Translations under genes and position numbers: made by a program
The notes under the pieces: generated by a model
Told to the model about the DNA's origin: nothing
Seen by the model: the letters and a program-made list of their open reading frames with translations, nothing else
Database searches by the model: none
Assembly: GCF_000420385.1 (NCBI RefSeq)
Contig: NZ_ATUV01000001.1
Location: forward strand, 372,001 to 436,000
Direction of reading: 5' to 3'
Length of the DNA: 64,000 nucleotides
Source of the DNA: Hippea alviniae EP5-r
GTDB lineage: Bacteria > Campylobacterota_A > Desulfurellia > Desulfurellales > Hippeaceae
Shown here: positions 52,981-63,958 of the stretch, piece by piece
How positions within the stretch are numbered: the first letter of the stretch is position 1
Layout: every line of letters starts with the position of its first letter

Positions 52981-54809
52981 TCTATTCCAAGTCCATATTT
53001 TTCTCGTAATGTTGGCTGGTCTCCATGCTCTATAAAAGTATCTGGAAGAGCAAATATCTTTATCGGCACATTGATGCCGTTTTCTATCATGTATGATGCT
53101 ACAGCTTCGCCAAATCCACCATTTTTTACATTCTCTTCAATAGTTGCGACAAGCTTAAATCTTTTAAGGGATGCTAAATATTCGTAATCCAATGGTTTTA
53201 TAAACAGGCTGTTTACAACTTCGGCATTTATTCCAAGGCTTTTTAAATTTTTTGCCACTTCTAAGGCTGTTTTTACGCAGTTTCCAACGGATAATATAGC
53301 AATTTCGGGATTATCTTGACTTTTTAGAACCTGCCATTTGCCTATTTTTATCTCGTTTAGTGTGTATTGTTCTTCTAATTCTGGACAGCTTCCTCTTGGG
53401 TATCTTATAGCAAAAGGACCATTATTATAATCAATTGCAAACTCAAGCAGTTTATTCAATTCATACCCGTCCTTTGGAGCAGTTATAACCATATTTGGGA
53501 TAGCTCTTAAATAGGATATGTCGAATACGCCCTGGTGCGTCTCTCCATCATCTCCCACAATGCCTGCCCTATCAATGGCAAAGACAACAGGCAGTTTCTG
53601 AAGGGCTATGTCGTGTATTATCTGGTCGTATGCCCTTTGAAGAAAGGTTGAGTATATTGCGACTATCGGTTTATATCCACGCATTGCAAGGCCGCCAGCC
53701 ATCGTAACTGCATGTTGTTCTGCTATACCGACATCAAATACCCTTTCTGGTATCTCGTCTTTTACCTTTTGAAGCCCTGTTCCTATAAGCATGGCAGCGG
53801 TTATAGAGACAACCTTCTCGTTTCTTTTCATAATCTCTAAAACCTTATCGCCAAAAACGGATGAGCAGCTTTTTGGTGATTTAGACTTTATAGGAGTTCC
53901 TGTCTCTATGTTAAATTTACCTATTCCATGGAATAGGGAAGGATTTTCTTCTGCCGGTTTATAGCCCTTTCCTTTTGTTGTTACAACATGGACAACTATT
54001 GGTCCGTGAAGGTTCTTTACATTCTCAAATATTTTTATCAAGTCTGGGATTTTGTGTCCGTTTAGTGGACCAAAATATTTAAATCCCAACTCTTCAAAGA
54101 GAAGGCCAGGTGAAAAAAACTTTAACGACTCTTCAAGTTTTCTTGCCAACTTCAGGGCAGGTTCCTTAGGCAAAGGAAGGGATTTTATTAGTTTTTCTAT
54201 CTCGTCTCTTATTTTGTTATAGACAGGGCCACTCATCTTTTTTGATAAATAGGCAGAAAGAGAACCTAAGGATGGAGAGATGGACATGTTGTTATCGTTT
54301 ACAACGACTATTAAATCAGTGTCTATGTATCCTGCATTATCTAAGCCTTCGTATGCTATGCCACAAGAGAGAGAGCCATCACCGATAATGGCTACAACCT
54401 TCTCATCACTTCCGGCAAGGTCTCTGGCTAAAGCCATACCTAAGGCTGCAGAGATTGATGTTCCTGCATGTCCTACATTGAAGGTATCATATTCGCTCTC
54501 TTCGATTTTAGGAAATCCACTTAAACCGCCGAATTGTCGCAGTGTTGGAAACTTATCCCTTCTTCCTGTGATAATCTTATGTGCGTATGTTTGGTGTCCT
54601 ACATCCCATACGAGCTTATCTTTTGGTGTGTTAAAGGCATAATGCAATGCAAGTGTGAGCTCAACAGCACCCAAGGAGGAGGCAAGATGCCCCCCCGTTT
54701 TGGAAACTGTTGATATTATAAACTCCCTAATTTCTCCTGCTAATTTTTCTAACTCTTCTAACTTTAATTTGCGTATATCTTCGGGTGAATTTATCTGTTT
54801 CAGCAACAA
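52920..54809 (-). CDS. dxs: 1-deoxy-D-xylulose-5-phosphate synthase
   Basis: A 629-residue thiamine-diphosphate enzyme opening the MEP isoprenoid pathway from pyruvate and glyceraldehyde phosphate. The cofactor site is AIIGDGSLSCGIAYEGLDNAG followed by VVNDNNMSIS, and the central catalytic region is DGETHQGVFD. The C-terminal transketolase domain is complete. It starts with TTG after a GAAGGG site, 3 bases beyond the cpoB stop, and is probably the last gene of the atp-tol transcript. Confidence 0.95.
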   Translation of the reverse strand: MLLKQINSPEDIRKLKLEELEKLAGEIREFIISTVSKTGGHLASSLGAVELTLALHYAFNTPKDKLVWDVGHQTYAHKIITGRRDKFPTLRQFGGLSGFPKIEESEYDTFNVGHAGTSISAALGMALARDLAGSDEKVVAIIGDGSLSCGIAYEGLDNAGYIDTDLIVVVNDNNMSISPSLGSLSAYLSKKMSGPVYNKIRDEIEKLIKSLPLPKEPALKLARKLEESLKFFSPGLLFEELGFKYFGPLNGHKIPDLIKIFENVKNLHGPIVVHVVTTKGKGYKPAEENPSLFHGIGKFNIETGTPIKSKSPKSCSSVFGDKVLEIMKRNEKVVSITAAMLIGTGLQKVKDEIPERVFDVGIAEQHAVTMAGGLAMRGYKPIVAIYSTFLQRAYDQIIHDIALQKLPVVFAIDRAGIVGDDGETHQGVFDISYLRAIPNMVITAPKDGYELNKLLEFAIDYNNGPFAIRYPRGSCPELEEQYTLNEIKIGKWQVLKSQDNPEIAILSVGNCVKTALEVAKNLKSLGINAEVVNSLFIKPLDYEYLASLKRFKLVATIEENVKNGGFGEAVASYMIENGINVPIKIFALPDTFIEHGDQPTLREKYGLGIDYIISQLESLFKNSAGKNST

Positions 54810-54812
54810 TTT

Positions 54813-55607
54813 TTAGCCCTTCCCTTTTAGAATTTTCTTTGCTCTTGCAGCTTCTTTTGTGTTTGGGTATTTCTTTATAACTTTCTGGAGCAGATAGTTC
54901 CCGTCAACCTTATCGCCCATCTTAATAAACGAGATACCTTCTTTTAATATGGCTTCTGCAACTTTTGGGTTGTTTGGATAAGTGTTTGAGAAGTAGTCGT
55001 AGTTTATAATGGCTTTGTCATATTCGCCTTTATTGTAATAGCACTCTGCCGTGTAAAATATGGCATCTGCTTTTAATGGAGAGTCTTTGTATTTATTCAT
55101 AAAGTTTTTGAATGCTTCTATAGCTTGTGTGTATTTTTTCTGTTTATAAAGATTTAATGCGATATCAAATGCCTTTTTGTCTGCAGGAACTGGCTGAACC
55201 TTTGGTTGTTGCGGGGCTACGTTGTTTGTTGGTTTTTGGCTTGGAGCTGGCTTTTCTATTTTTGGGACAACAGGACTGCTCTCTGCTTGTGGTATTGATG
55301 AAGTTGGTTTAGCTATTGGTCGGAGTTTCTGCTGCTGCAATAGTTGATTTATCTGTTGCTGGAGTATATCAAGCCTATGGTTTAAAGAGTCAAGTTCACC
55401 TTTAATCTCACCATACTTTACAAGCAGATTGTCTATCTTTAAGAATAACTGAGCCTGTTGTTGCTGAAGCAGTTTTAACTGCTGTTGGTTTTGAATGACC
55501 TGAGTCTGCAAAGCATAAGGGTTCTCCTGCGCTTTGGCAGGCAGAAACCCTATCATAATCCACACCAAACCTATTAATACAGATACAAATATATATGCTC
55601 TTTTCAT
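54813..55607 (-). CDS. cpoB: Tol-Pal system protein CpoB/YbgF
   Basis: A 264-residue periplasmic protein. A signal peptide (MKRAYIFVSVLIGLVWIMIGF) precedes a Gln/Leu-rich coiled coil (about residues 30-95). A Pro-rich linker and TPR repeats (about 145-260, for example YTQAIEAFKNFMNKYKDSP) follow. It links Tol-Pal constriction with peptidoglycan synthesis. It ends the tol gene run. Confidence 0.92.
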   Translation of the reverse strand: MKRAYIFVSVLIGLVWIMIGFLPAKAQENPYALQTQVIQNQQQLKLLQQQQAQLFLKIDNLLVKYGEIKGELDSLNHRLDILQQQINQLLQQQKLRPIAKPTSSIPQAESSPVVPKIEKPAPSQKPTNNVAPQQPKVQPVPADKKAFDIALNLYKQKKYTQAIEAFKNFMNKYKDSPLKADAIFYTAECYYNKGEYDKAIINYDYFSNTYPNNPKVAEAILKEGISFIKMGDKVDGNYLLQKVIKKYPNTKEAARAKKILKGKG

Positions 55608-55638
55608 ATGGTTGCCCTACCCTCTTATTTTGTTAAGA

Positions 55639-56163
55639 TTACTTGCTTATAATAACAAAATGGTCCCTTCTATTCTTTGCCCAAGCATACTCATTGTGAG
55701 CAGGGTCTAAGGGTCTGCTTTTGCCGTAAGATATGATTGTTATCCTGTCTGGACTTACGCCTTTTGATACCAAGTACTGCTTTGCTGCCAAGGCTCTCTT
55801 CTCACCCAAAGCAAGGTTATACTCAATGGTTCCACGCTCATCGCAGTTGCCTTCTATTCTGATTTTGATTTTTGGGTGTTTAAGCATATATTGTGCGATT
55901 CTATCAAGTACAGCGGGAACATTTTGTTTTATCCCCCATTTGTTTATATAGGTTAGGTTGTATTTGTCAAAGTTGAAGTGAATATCTTGGAAAATAGTTT
56001 TTAGGTTTTCTTTGTTTGCTTTGTTTGTTTGAACTGCCTGTTTTTCAACTACCGTTTTTTTTGATTCGGGTTTTGTTGTGTTTTTGTTCATACATACGCA
56101 TCCGCTTGCTACCAAAGCAATCGTCCCTATCGATGCCGCTACTATTCCTTTTTTGATACTCAT
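55639..56163 (-). CDS. pal: Pal lipoprotein, downstream copy
   Basis: A 174-residue OmpA-type lipoprotein. The signal peptide ends in a lipobox ASGC with a second Cys after it. The C-terminal OmpA domain (about residues 60-174) has the peptidoglycan-binding segment EGNCDERGTIEYN (with Asp and Arg residues) and ALGEKRALAAKQYL. It anchors the outer membrane to the wall and interacts with TolB. The last 78 codons are identical at DNA level to the upstream copy. GGAGGTG precedes the ATG. Confidence 0.93.
   Translation of the reverse strand: MSIKKGIVAASIGTIALVASGCVCMNKNTTKPESKKTVVEKQAVQTNKANKENLKTIFQDIHFNFDKYNLTYINKWGIKQNVPAVLDRIAQYMLKHPKIKIRIEGNCDERGTIEYNLALGEKRALAAKQYLVSKGVSPDRITIISYGKSRPLDPAHNEYAWAKNRRDHFVIISK
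55655..55888 (-). repeat. 234-bp direct repeat, in downstream pal
   Basis: By direct comparison identical to 56201-56434, covering the OmpA domain from the LKHPKIKIRIEG region to near the C-terminus. It lies at an offset of 546 bases. Confidence 0.95.
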
Positions 56164-56184
56164 TGGTTCACCTCCAAAATTTTA

Positions 56185-56748
56185 TTATTTTTCTATGAAT
56201 ACAAAATGGTCCCTTCTATTCTTTGCCCAAGCATACTCATTGTGAGCAGGGTCTAAGGGTCTGCTTTTGCCGTAAGATATGATTGTTATCCTGTCTGGAC
56301 TTACGCCTTTTGATACCAAGTACTGCTTTGCTGCCAAGGCTCTCTTCTCACCCAAAGCAAGGTTATACTCAATGGTTCCACGCTCATCGCAGTTGCCTTC
56401 TATTCTGATTTTGATTTTTGGGTGTTTAAGCATAAAATTAGCTATTTTATCAAGTATTTTGGTTGGATTTTCATTTATACCATATTCATGGATTGGAGTG
56501 AGTTCATAGCTATTGAATTTGAAGTGTATATCTTTGGCTATTGTTTCAAATTCTTTTTTTAAGATTTGAATATTTTTTCCGCTTTCTACATTTATTGACG
56601 GATATTTGAGCGTTGATGTCTTTATCTGTTGGTTTTCCATATTTGATTGATTTTGTGGTCGGGTGTTTTGTATGTATTTTGTTGATGAGCAGTTGTAAAG
56701 TGCCATTGATACTACAACGGCTATTACGACAACCAACAGGCGCTTCAT
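56185..56748 (-). CDS. Pal lipoprotein, upstream copy
   Basis: A 187-residue OmpA-type lipoprotein with signal peptide ending VSMALYNC as the lipobox. Its N-terminal half is unrelated in detail to the downstream copy, while the OmpA domain is identical over 234 bases. The only C-terminal difference is HFVFIEK against HFVIISK. Two Pal forms with different linkers may be made together. GGAGAA precedes the ATG. Confidence 0.93.
   Translation of the reverse strand: MKRLLVVVIAVVVSMALYNCSSTKYIQNTRPQNQSNMENQQIKTSTLKYPSINVESGKNIQILKKEFETIAKDIHFKFNSYELTPIHEYGINENPTKILDKIANFMLKHPKIKIRIEGNCDERGTIEYNLALGEKRALAAKQYLVSKGVSPDRITIISYGKSRPLDPAHNEYAWAKNRRDHFVFIEK
56201..56434 (-). repeat. 234-bp direct repeat, in upstream pal
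   Basis: Identical to 55655-55888. The lack of any silent difference points to very recent duplication or ongoing gene conversion. Confidence 0.95.
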
Positions 56749-56760
56749 TTTCTCCTCCTT

Positions 56761-58026
56761 CTATTCGATTTTAGAGCTCACACTCAAACCATTATATATC
56801 AACTTCGTTTTCTTTGCAATAAAGTATTGTTTATTGAGTGTGTTCACTATGTATATAACATTTTCATTTCCGAGTCTTCCTGTTAGGGCAATATATCGTG
56901 AATCGTAAGACCAGCTTGGAGAGTCAAGACTATCGCCTTTCATTATAACCGTATCATTGCTTCCATCTATATTCATAACCTTTAGGTATGTTGTACCGTT
57001 TTGAATAGATATATAAGCTATCTTTTTGCCATCTGGCGACACCGCAGGGCTTGAGTTGTATTTGCCGTCAAATGTTAATCTTTGAGCAGAACTAAATAGA
57101 GAGATGTTTTTTATGTAAATTTGTGGTGAGCCGTCCCTGTTCGATACAAATACCATCTGCGAGTAGTCTGGTGTGAATGATGGAGACACATTTATGCTCG
57201 GGTCATTTGTTAGTTGTCTTAAAACCCTACCATGCTGATTGATTACATAGATGTTTACACTGCCGTATCTGTTAAAAGGTATAGCAAAGTAGTTTTGGTA
57301 TCTAACGGCTGAAATACTTAGGTTTGATGCACTAAACAATTTTTTTAGGTTGCCGTTGAAGATGTTGTATAAAAATATGGCAGGTTTTCCGTATCTGTAG
57401 GATAAAAATGTTATTGAGTCTTGGCCTACCCACTTTGGCAGAATGTTAAATGTGTGCCAGTTTGTTATTCTTACGGTATTTTCTCCATTGAAGTCGCAGA
57501 TGTATATATCGCTTGTTTTTGTGTTGCCCATTGCAAACAGTATTTTGCTTTCAAACGGCCCATAAGCGCCCGTTATATACCCTATCAGTGTATCTATTAT
57601 CTTATTTGCCACCCAGTCGAGTGAGTATCTGTTTGCAACATAGGTTTTTTGAAGTATCACATAGTTCTTGAGTATATCAAGCACCATAACATTGACTATT
57701 ATGCTCTTGCCATTTCTTTCTGCATCTCCGTAAATCACATAATCCAATTTATCTAATTTTGCTATTCCAGATACGACCCTTTGCGGTGCTTCGTAAGAGA
57801 AGTGTTGTGTTAAATCGTATGAGAAAATTCCAGACAGCTCAAGGTCTAATTTTAATGTTTTTAACAGTCTTTTTGATATATCGGGTGGTGTATTTTTTAC
57901 AAACCCCCACAGACCCACATTTATTGGTTTGTATTGTGGGTTTGAGATATTCAGTTGGAATGTATCTGCCTGGGATGAAACTGTAAATAAAACGAGCATA
58001 AATAAAACGATTAAAACTTTTTTCAT
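56761..58026 (-). CDS. tolB: TolB periplasmic beta-propeller
   Basis: A 421-residue exported protein with a signal peptide (MKKVLIVLFMLVLFTVSSQA), an N-terminal alpha/beta domain (about 20-150) and a six-blade WD40-like propeller. The propeller repeats include SPSFTPDYSQMVFVSNRDG and SPAVSPDGKKIAYIS. It binds Pal and TolA in the Tol-Pal machine. It overlaps the tolA stop by 4 bases and is followed by the pal pair. Confidence 0.95.
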   Translation of the reverse strand: MKKVLIVLFMLVLFTVSSQADTFQLNISNPQYKPINVGLWGFVKNTPPDISKRLLKTLKLDLELSGIFSYDLTQHFSYEAPQRVVSGIAKLDKLDYVIYGDAERNGKSIIVNVMVLDILKNYVILQKTYVANRYSLDWVANKIIDTLIGYITGAYGPFESKILFAMGNTKTSDIYICDFNGENTVRITNWHTFNILPKWVGQDSITFLSYRYGKPAIFLYNIFNGNLKKLFSASNLSISAVRYQNYFAIPFNRYGSVNIYVINQHGRVLRQLTNDPSINVSPSFTPDYSQMVFVSNRDGSPQIYIKNISLFSSAQRLTFDGKYNSSPAVSPDGKKIAYISIQNGTTYLKVMNIDGSNDTVIMKGDSLDSPSWSYDSRYIALTGRLGNENVIYIVNTLNKQYFIAKKTKLIYNGLSVSSKIE

Positions 58027-58733
58027 TCTTTCTCCCTACTGTCAAATGTTATTATAAACTCAACCATACCAGATGTTAATATATCTTTTGGTGGTTTTGG
58101 AAATGGTTCGCTACTTTTTATTGCATCTATGACAGTTCCGTCGAAATAAGCATTGCCCGAACTTTTCACAATTCTTAGCTTAATTAAATTTCCCGAATAA
58201 TCAAGTTTTATTTCCACTTTGGTGATAAAGGTTTTATTTTTTATGATACTCTTTTCTACACCCCAATTACTGTATATCATGCCTTGAATAATATCTATAT
58301 AACTTCTTGCGAGTTTTTCTTTATATGCTTTTTCTATTGCTTCCTGCGTTAACACATGCTCTCTTAGGGCTTTAATCTTTTCACGCAACAGTCTCTCTTT
58401 TATGTTTTCTATTTTTACTTTTTCTCTAAGCAGTTGAATCTTTTTTTCTATATTTGGCTTTGGTTTTGGTTTAGGTTTTGGCTTAGGCTTGGGTTTTGGT
58501 TTTATTTTCTTTACAATCTTTTTCTTTGGTTTTTTTCTTTGAACTACTTGCTTTTTTTGAGATTTTACCTTTGCTTTTAAAGATTTTGGTTTCTCTTTTG
58601 GTATGGTTATTAAGCTTACCGTATAAACGGGCTTGCTTTTTATAGGAGTGCGAATCGGTTTAATTATGAGTATAAAAAGAAGGATGAAAACAAGATGAAG
58701 TAAAATAGAGAGAAAAAAACTAATTAACTTCAT
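58023..58733 (-). CDS. tolA: TolA/TonB-like energy-transducing protein
   Basis: A 236-residue protein with an N-terminal membrane helix (ISFFLSILLHLVFILLFILI). A basic region contains eight consecutive Lys-Pro dipeptides, followed by a charged helix (about 95-145) and a C-terminal TonB/TolA domain (about 150-236) including RSYIDIIQGMIYSNW. It spans the periplasm and transmits proton-motive force from TolQR to Pal and TolB. The Lys-Pro rod is more typical of TonB than TolA; gene order favours TolA. It overlaps tolR by 4 bases. Confidence 0.87.
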   Translation of the reverse strand: MKLISFFLSILLHLVFILLFILIIKPIRTPIKSKPVYTVSLITIPKEKPKSLKAKVKSQKKQVVQRKKPKKKIVKKIKPKPKPKPKPKPKPKPNIEKKIQLLREKVKIENIKERLLREKIKALREHVLTQEAIEKAYKEKLARSYIDIIQGMIYSNWGVEKSIIKNKTFITKVEIKLDYSGNLIKLRIVKSSGNAYFDGTVIDAIKSSEPFPKPPKDILTSGMVEFIITFDSREKE

Positions 58734-59119
58734 TTGCCAGGTTGAGTTGCAAGCCCTACCCTGCCAATACCTTCGGATTTTATTATGTCTATAAGATGGA
58801 CAACTGTACCGTATTCAACTGTTTTGTCTGATTTTATTATTACGCTTTTAAACTCTTGCTTATGTGCCTTTAGATAATCCTTTAAAGCTTCAAGTGTTGT
58901 TGGTGCTTTGTCTATAAAATAGTTGCCGTTTTTATCTATGGAGATAATTAAATCTTTCTTGCTAATCTTTGTTGTGCCTGAGTGTGTCTTTGGTAGGTTT
59001 ACCTTTATGCCTTTTACAAGCATAGGTGTTGTAACCATAAATATAACAAGTAAAACCAACATAACATCAACAAGTGGCGTTATGTTTATATCTGAGAATG
59101 TCTTTCTCTTTCTTCTCAT
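58730..59119 (-). CDS. tolR: TolR/ExbD-type protein
   Basis: A 129-residue protein with one membrane helix carrying the essential proton-path Asp (ITPLVDVMLVLLVIFMV), then a periplasmic domain. With TolQ it forms the proton-driven motor. It overlaps both tolQ and tolA by 4 bases. Confidence 0.94.
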   Translation of the reverse strand: MRRKRKTFSDINITPLVDVMLVLLVIFMVTTPMLVKGIKVNLPKTHSGTTKISKKDLIISIDKNGNYFIDKAPTTLEALKDYLKAHKQEFKSVIIKSDKTVEYGTVVHLIDIIKSEGIGRVGLATQPGK

Positions 59120-59688
59120 TTCTGGAGTGCTTCTAAAAATCCAGTTAACTCTTCGAAGACAGACTCAAGTTTTGTGTGCAGTATATTGTATCCTATAACG
59201 GCAGGAACAGCCACGAATATACCGGCAGCTGTTGTGACTAAAGCTTCTGAGATGCCCGGTGCGACAGTTGCTATTGTTACGCTCTGGACATTACCTATAT
59301 TGTTGAATGCGTTTATGATACCCCACACTGTTCCGAATAGTCCAACAAAAGGCGCCGTGGCTCCGATTGATGCGAGCCACGGAAAAGCGCCTTCTAACTC
59401 TTTATTTATCATCTCAAGAAATGTTCTGGCTGACGAGAAAGACTCTCTGTTTAAAAGATACAGATTGCCAGCTATAGACTCTGTTGCCTTTGCAAATGCT
59501 TCTAAGGATGATTTATCCTTTGTCTCTATGAATTTTTTTAAAAACACCCTGTTTTTGTTTGAGATTGACCTAATCTGCAACCATTTGTAAATCATAAAGC
59601 TCCAAGAGAACAGCGACATAACAGCTAGTATAGCCAATACAACAATTGCAATAGCACCTATATGAGAGAAACCAAAATAGCTATTCAC
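59116..59688 (-). CDS. tolQ: TolQ/ExbB-type proton channel
   Basis: A 190-residue protein with three membrane segments, one near the N-terminus (IVVLAILAVMSLFSWSFMIY) and two in the MotA/TolQ/ExbB domain (GATAPFVGLFGTVWGIINAF and AAGIFVAVPAVIGYNIL). It is shorter than E. coli TolQ. Its ATG overlaps the atpC stop (ATGA), tying it to the ATP synthase operon. Confidence 0.94.
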   Translation of the reverse strand: MNSYFGFSHIGAIAIVVLAILAVMSLFSWSFMIYKWLQIRSISNKNRVFLKKFIETKDKSSLEAFAKATESIAGNLYLLNRESFSSARTFLEMINKELEGAFPWLASIGATAPFVGLFGTVWGIINAFNNIGNVQSVTIATVAPGISEALVTTAAGIFVAVPAVIGYNILHTKLESVFEELTGFLEALQK

Positions 59689-60086
59689 GACGCAAGCTCC
59701 AACATCTTCTCGTATTTTTTGAGCTTTCTTTGGATTAGCTCATAATTTGCATCACCCACATTAAGGGATGAAAGTTCGCTTTTGTATTTCTGTATCTCTT
59801 CTTTTGTTTTGTCTATGTCTATTTCATCCTTAGAGATAACATCGTCTGCTATTACGAATATTTTGTCTTCACTTACTTCAAAGTATCCACCTACTATGAC
59901 GACTTTGAATTTCTCTTTTCCTGTTGGCTGTATCTCAACAATACCTACATCAAGCACGGTTACAAAGCTCTCATGTCCCGGCAAAACGCCAAACTCACCA
60001 ACCTTTCCTGGAGCAGATATATACTCAACTTTGCCTTCAAATATCTTCTTTGAAGGCGTTACAATACTGCAATCTAATTCAGGCAC
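59685..60086 (-). CDS. atpC: ATP synthase epsilon subunit
   Basis: A 133-residue F1 central-stalk subunit. The N-terminal beta sandwich (CSIVTPSKKIFEGKVEYISAPGKVGEFGVLPGHE) is typical, and the C-terminal helical hairpin is present. GTG start with a GGAGG site. It couples rotation and can inhibit hydrolysis. It overlaps tolQ by 4 bases. Confidence 0.95.
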   Translation of the reverse strand: MPELDCSIVTPSKKIFEGKVEYISAPGKVGEFGVLPGHESFVTVLDVGIVEIQPTGKEKFKVVIVGGYFEVSEDKIFVIADDVISKDEIDIDKTKEEIQKYKSELSSLNVGDANYELIQRKLKKYEKMLELAS

Positions 60087-60103
60087 AGCTGCCTCCTTCT
60101 ATT

Positions 60104-61513
<1,410 letters not shown>

Positions 61514-61537
61514 TTAACTCCCCTCTTTTTTGTTTTT

Positions 61538-62413
61538 TTATTGTTTCATAGCTTCTATACTTGTCGTTATCTCGATAAGCTCTTTCGTAATAGAAGCCTG
61601 TCTTGCTTTATTGAATTCGAGTGTTAATGTTTTAATCATCTCTGCTGCGTTGTTTGTTGCAGCATCCATTGCCGTCATTCTGGCTGCATATTCACCAGCC
61701 AAAGACTCAAGCATGCTGCCGTATAACTCCATTTTTACATATTTTGGCAAAAGCTCTTCTAAAACTGTCTCTTTATCTGGCTCAAAATCGAATTTTTCAA
61801 CCATTCCCTTCTCTGAAGGAACAGTATCACCTATGTAAATTGGAAGCACTTTCTTTATTGTTGGTTTTTGAACCAGAACATTTACAAACCTGTTGTAAAT
61901 AATATAGACTTCATCGCTTTTCTCATCCAAGAAGTCTGCTATAACCTTTTCCATTATATCACTTGCGGTTGAATATTCTGCCTTATCTTTTAAAACATCA
62001 GTGTATGTCTCTTTTGGCTTTATTCCTCTGAATTTAAAGTAATTGTAGGCAAATCTTCCTATTAATACAAGGTTTACATCTTTACCTTGCAGTTTGTTTT
62101 TTATGAAGTGCTCAGTCTCTTTTAGCACATTGTGGTTAAATGCTCCGCACAACCCCCTATCGGATGTAATTACGATTATATCAACGCTTTTTACATCTCT
62201 GAAAAGGAGCATTTTGTTATCTTGATGCGATGTTGAGCTTACCAACGATGCTATCATCTGCTCCAGTTTTGTTATATATGGCTTGAAAATAAGGGCAGCT
62301 TCTTGTGTTTTTCTTAGTTTTGCAGCAGCAACCATCTTCATTGCTTTGGTTATCTGCTGCGTCTTTTGAATACTGGTTATCTTTCTTTTAATATCTCGCA
62401 TGCTTACAGCCAT
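61538..62413 (-). CDS. atpG: ATP synthase gamma subunit
   Basis: A 291-residue F1 rotor shaft. The N-terminal helix MRDIKRKITSIQKTQQITKAMKMVAAAKLR (shown in parts: RDIKRKITSIQKT, ITKAMKMVAAAKL), the central ITSDRGLCGAFN and the C-terminal NNAAEMIKTLTLEFNKARQ segment are conserved. Confidence 0.97.
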   Translation of the reverse strand: MAVSMRDIKRKITSIQKTQQITKAMKMVAAAKLRKTQEAALIFKPYITKLEQMIASLVSSTSHQDNKMLLFRDVKSVDIIVITSDRGLCGAFNHNVLKETEHFIKNKLQGKDVNLVLIGRFAYNYFKFRGIKPKETYTDVLKDKAEYSTASDIMEKVIADFLDEKSDEVYIIYNRFVNVLVQKPTIKKVLPIYIGDTVPSEKGMVEKFDFEPDKETVLEELLPKYVKMELYGSMLESLAGEYAARMTAMDAATNNAAEMIKTLTLEFNKARQASITKELIEITTSIEAMKQ

Positions 62414-62433
62414 GACTCAAGCCCCTTTGCTTT

Positions 62434-63942
62434 TTAAGGTTTAAAGACTTTTTTGAACTCTTCTAACGCTTTATCCATCTTACTCTTCAGCTCGTCGTCA
62501 ATCTTTTTCTTCTCTTTTATCTCTGGGAGTATATCTGGGTATTTAGCTTCAACGAACTTGTAAAGCTCCTGCTCAAACTTCTGAACATGTTCAACAGCTA
62601 TATCGTCAAGATATCCATTGTTTCCTGCATAGATTATCAATATCTGTTTTTCAACTGGCAATGGAGCAAATGGTGGCTGTTTTAGGATTTCTGTTAGCCT
62701 TGCTCCTCTGTTTAACTGTTGCTGTGTTACCTTGTCAAGATCACTTCCGAACTGTGCAAATGCTGCAAGCTCCCTATACTGGGCTAAAGCAAGCCTGAGC
62801 ATTCCTGCAACCTGTTTCATTGCTTTGATTTGGGCTGCACCACCAACCCTTGATACTGAGATACCAGCGTTAACAGCTGGTCTGATACCTGCATAGAATA
62901 AGTCACTTTCAAGGTATATCTGACCATCTGTAATGGAGATAACATTTGTTGGGATGTATGCGGAGACATCGCCTGCCTGTGTTTCGATTATAGGTAATGC
63001 CGTTAAAGAACCCCCGCCCATCTCATCGGATAGTTTTGCGGCTCTTTCAAGCAGTCTTGAGTGCAGATAGAAAACATCGCCTGGGTATGCTTCTCTGCCT
63101 GGTGGCCTTCTTAGGAGCAGTGAAACCTGCCTGTAAGCCTGTGCGTGTTTTGTCAAGTCGTCGTATATAATTAATGCGTGCATACCGTTGTCTCTGAAGT
63201 ATTCGCCCATTGCAACGCCGGCATAAGGTGCAATATACTGAAGTGGTGCAGGGTCGGATGCCGTTGCTGCGACGATTGTTGTGTATTCCATTGCTCCTGC
63301 TTCTTCGAGCTGTTTCCATATCCTTGCGACTGTTGACCTTTTCTGTCCTATTGCGACGTAGATACAATAAACATCCGTATCTTTCTGGTTTATTATTGTA
63401 TCTAATGCAATCTGTGTTTTACCAATTTGCCTATCACCGATTATGAGCTCTCTTTGGCCTCTGCCGATAGGAATCATTGCATCGATTGCTTTAATTCCCG
63501 TCTGAAGCGGCTCTTTAACCGACTGTCTCTGGACGATACCTGGTGCTTTTATCTCGATTCTTCTGTAGTGTTCACTCTCGATAGGACCTTTACCATCTAT
63601 TGGTTCACCCAAAGCATTTACCACTCTTCCAACAAGTGCAGGACCTACTGGAACCTGGGAAATCCTTTTTGTTCTTTTTACCTTATCTCCTTCTTTGATG
63701 TCCTTATCATCACCAAGAACAACGACACCAACATTGTCTTCTTCTAAGTTTAGAGCCATTCCCATGACGCCGTTTTCAAACTGGACAAGCTCGTTTGCCA
63801 TAACCTTTGTCAAGCCATACACCCTTGCGATTCCATCGCCTACGCTTAAGACTGTTCCTGTTTCGCTTATATCGATAAATTCTTTGGCGTTTTCAATCTC
63901 TTTTTTTATGACTTCACTGACTTCGCTGGCTTTAATCTGCAT
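62434..63942 (-). CDS. atpA: ATP synthase alpha subunit
   Basis: A 502-residue non-catalytic nucleotide-binding F1 subunit. Walker A is GDRQIGKTQ, Walker B is [12 protein letters not shown], and the arginine-finger region is around [17 protein letters not shown] and [15 protein letters not shown]. Full length. AAAAGGAGG precedes the ATG. It follows atpH by 16 bases. Confidence 0.97.
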   Translation of the reverse strand: MQIKASEVSEVIKKEIENAKEFIDISETGTVLSVGDGIARVYGLTKVMANELVQFENGVMGMALNLEEDNVGVVVLGDDKDIKEGDKVKRTKRISQVPVGPALVGRVVNALGEPIDGKGPIESEHYRRIEIKAPGIVQRQSVKEPLQTGIKAIDAMIPIGRGQRELIIGDRQIGKTQIALDTIINQKDTDVYCIYVAIGQKRSTVARIWKQLEEAGAMEYTTIVAATASDPAPLQYIAPYAGVAMGEYFRDNGMHALIIYDDLTKHAQAYRQVSLLLRRPPGREAYPGDVFYLHSRLLERAAKLSDEMGGGSLTALPIIETQAGDVSAYIPTNVISITDGQIYLESDLFYAGIRPAVNAGISVSRVGGAAQIKAMKQVAGMLRLALAQYRELAAFAQFGSDLDKVTQQQLNRGARLTEILKQPPFAPLPVEKQILIIYAGNNGYLDDIAVEHVQKFEQELYKFVEAKYPDILPEIKEKKKIDDELKSKMDKALEEFKKVFKP

Positions 63943-63958
63943 TTAACCACTCCTCCTT

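Noticed and set aside
55733-56509. Plus-strand frames opposite the two pal genes, sharing an identical protein sequence
   Set aside because: They are shadows of the 234-bp repeat on the antisense strand; coding signals belong to the minus-strand pal genes.
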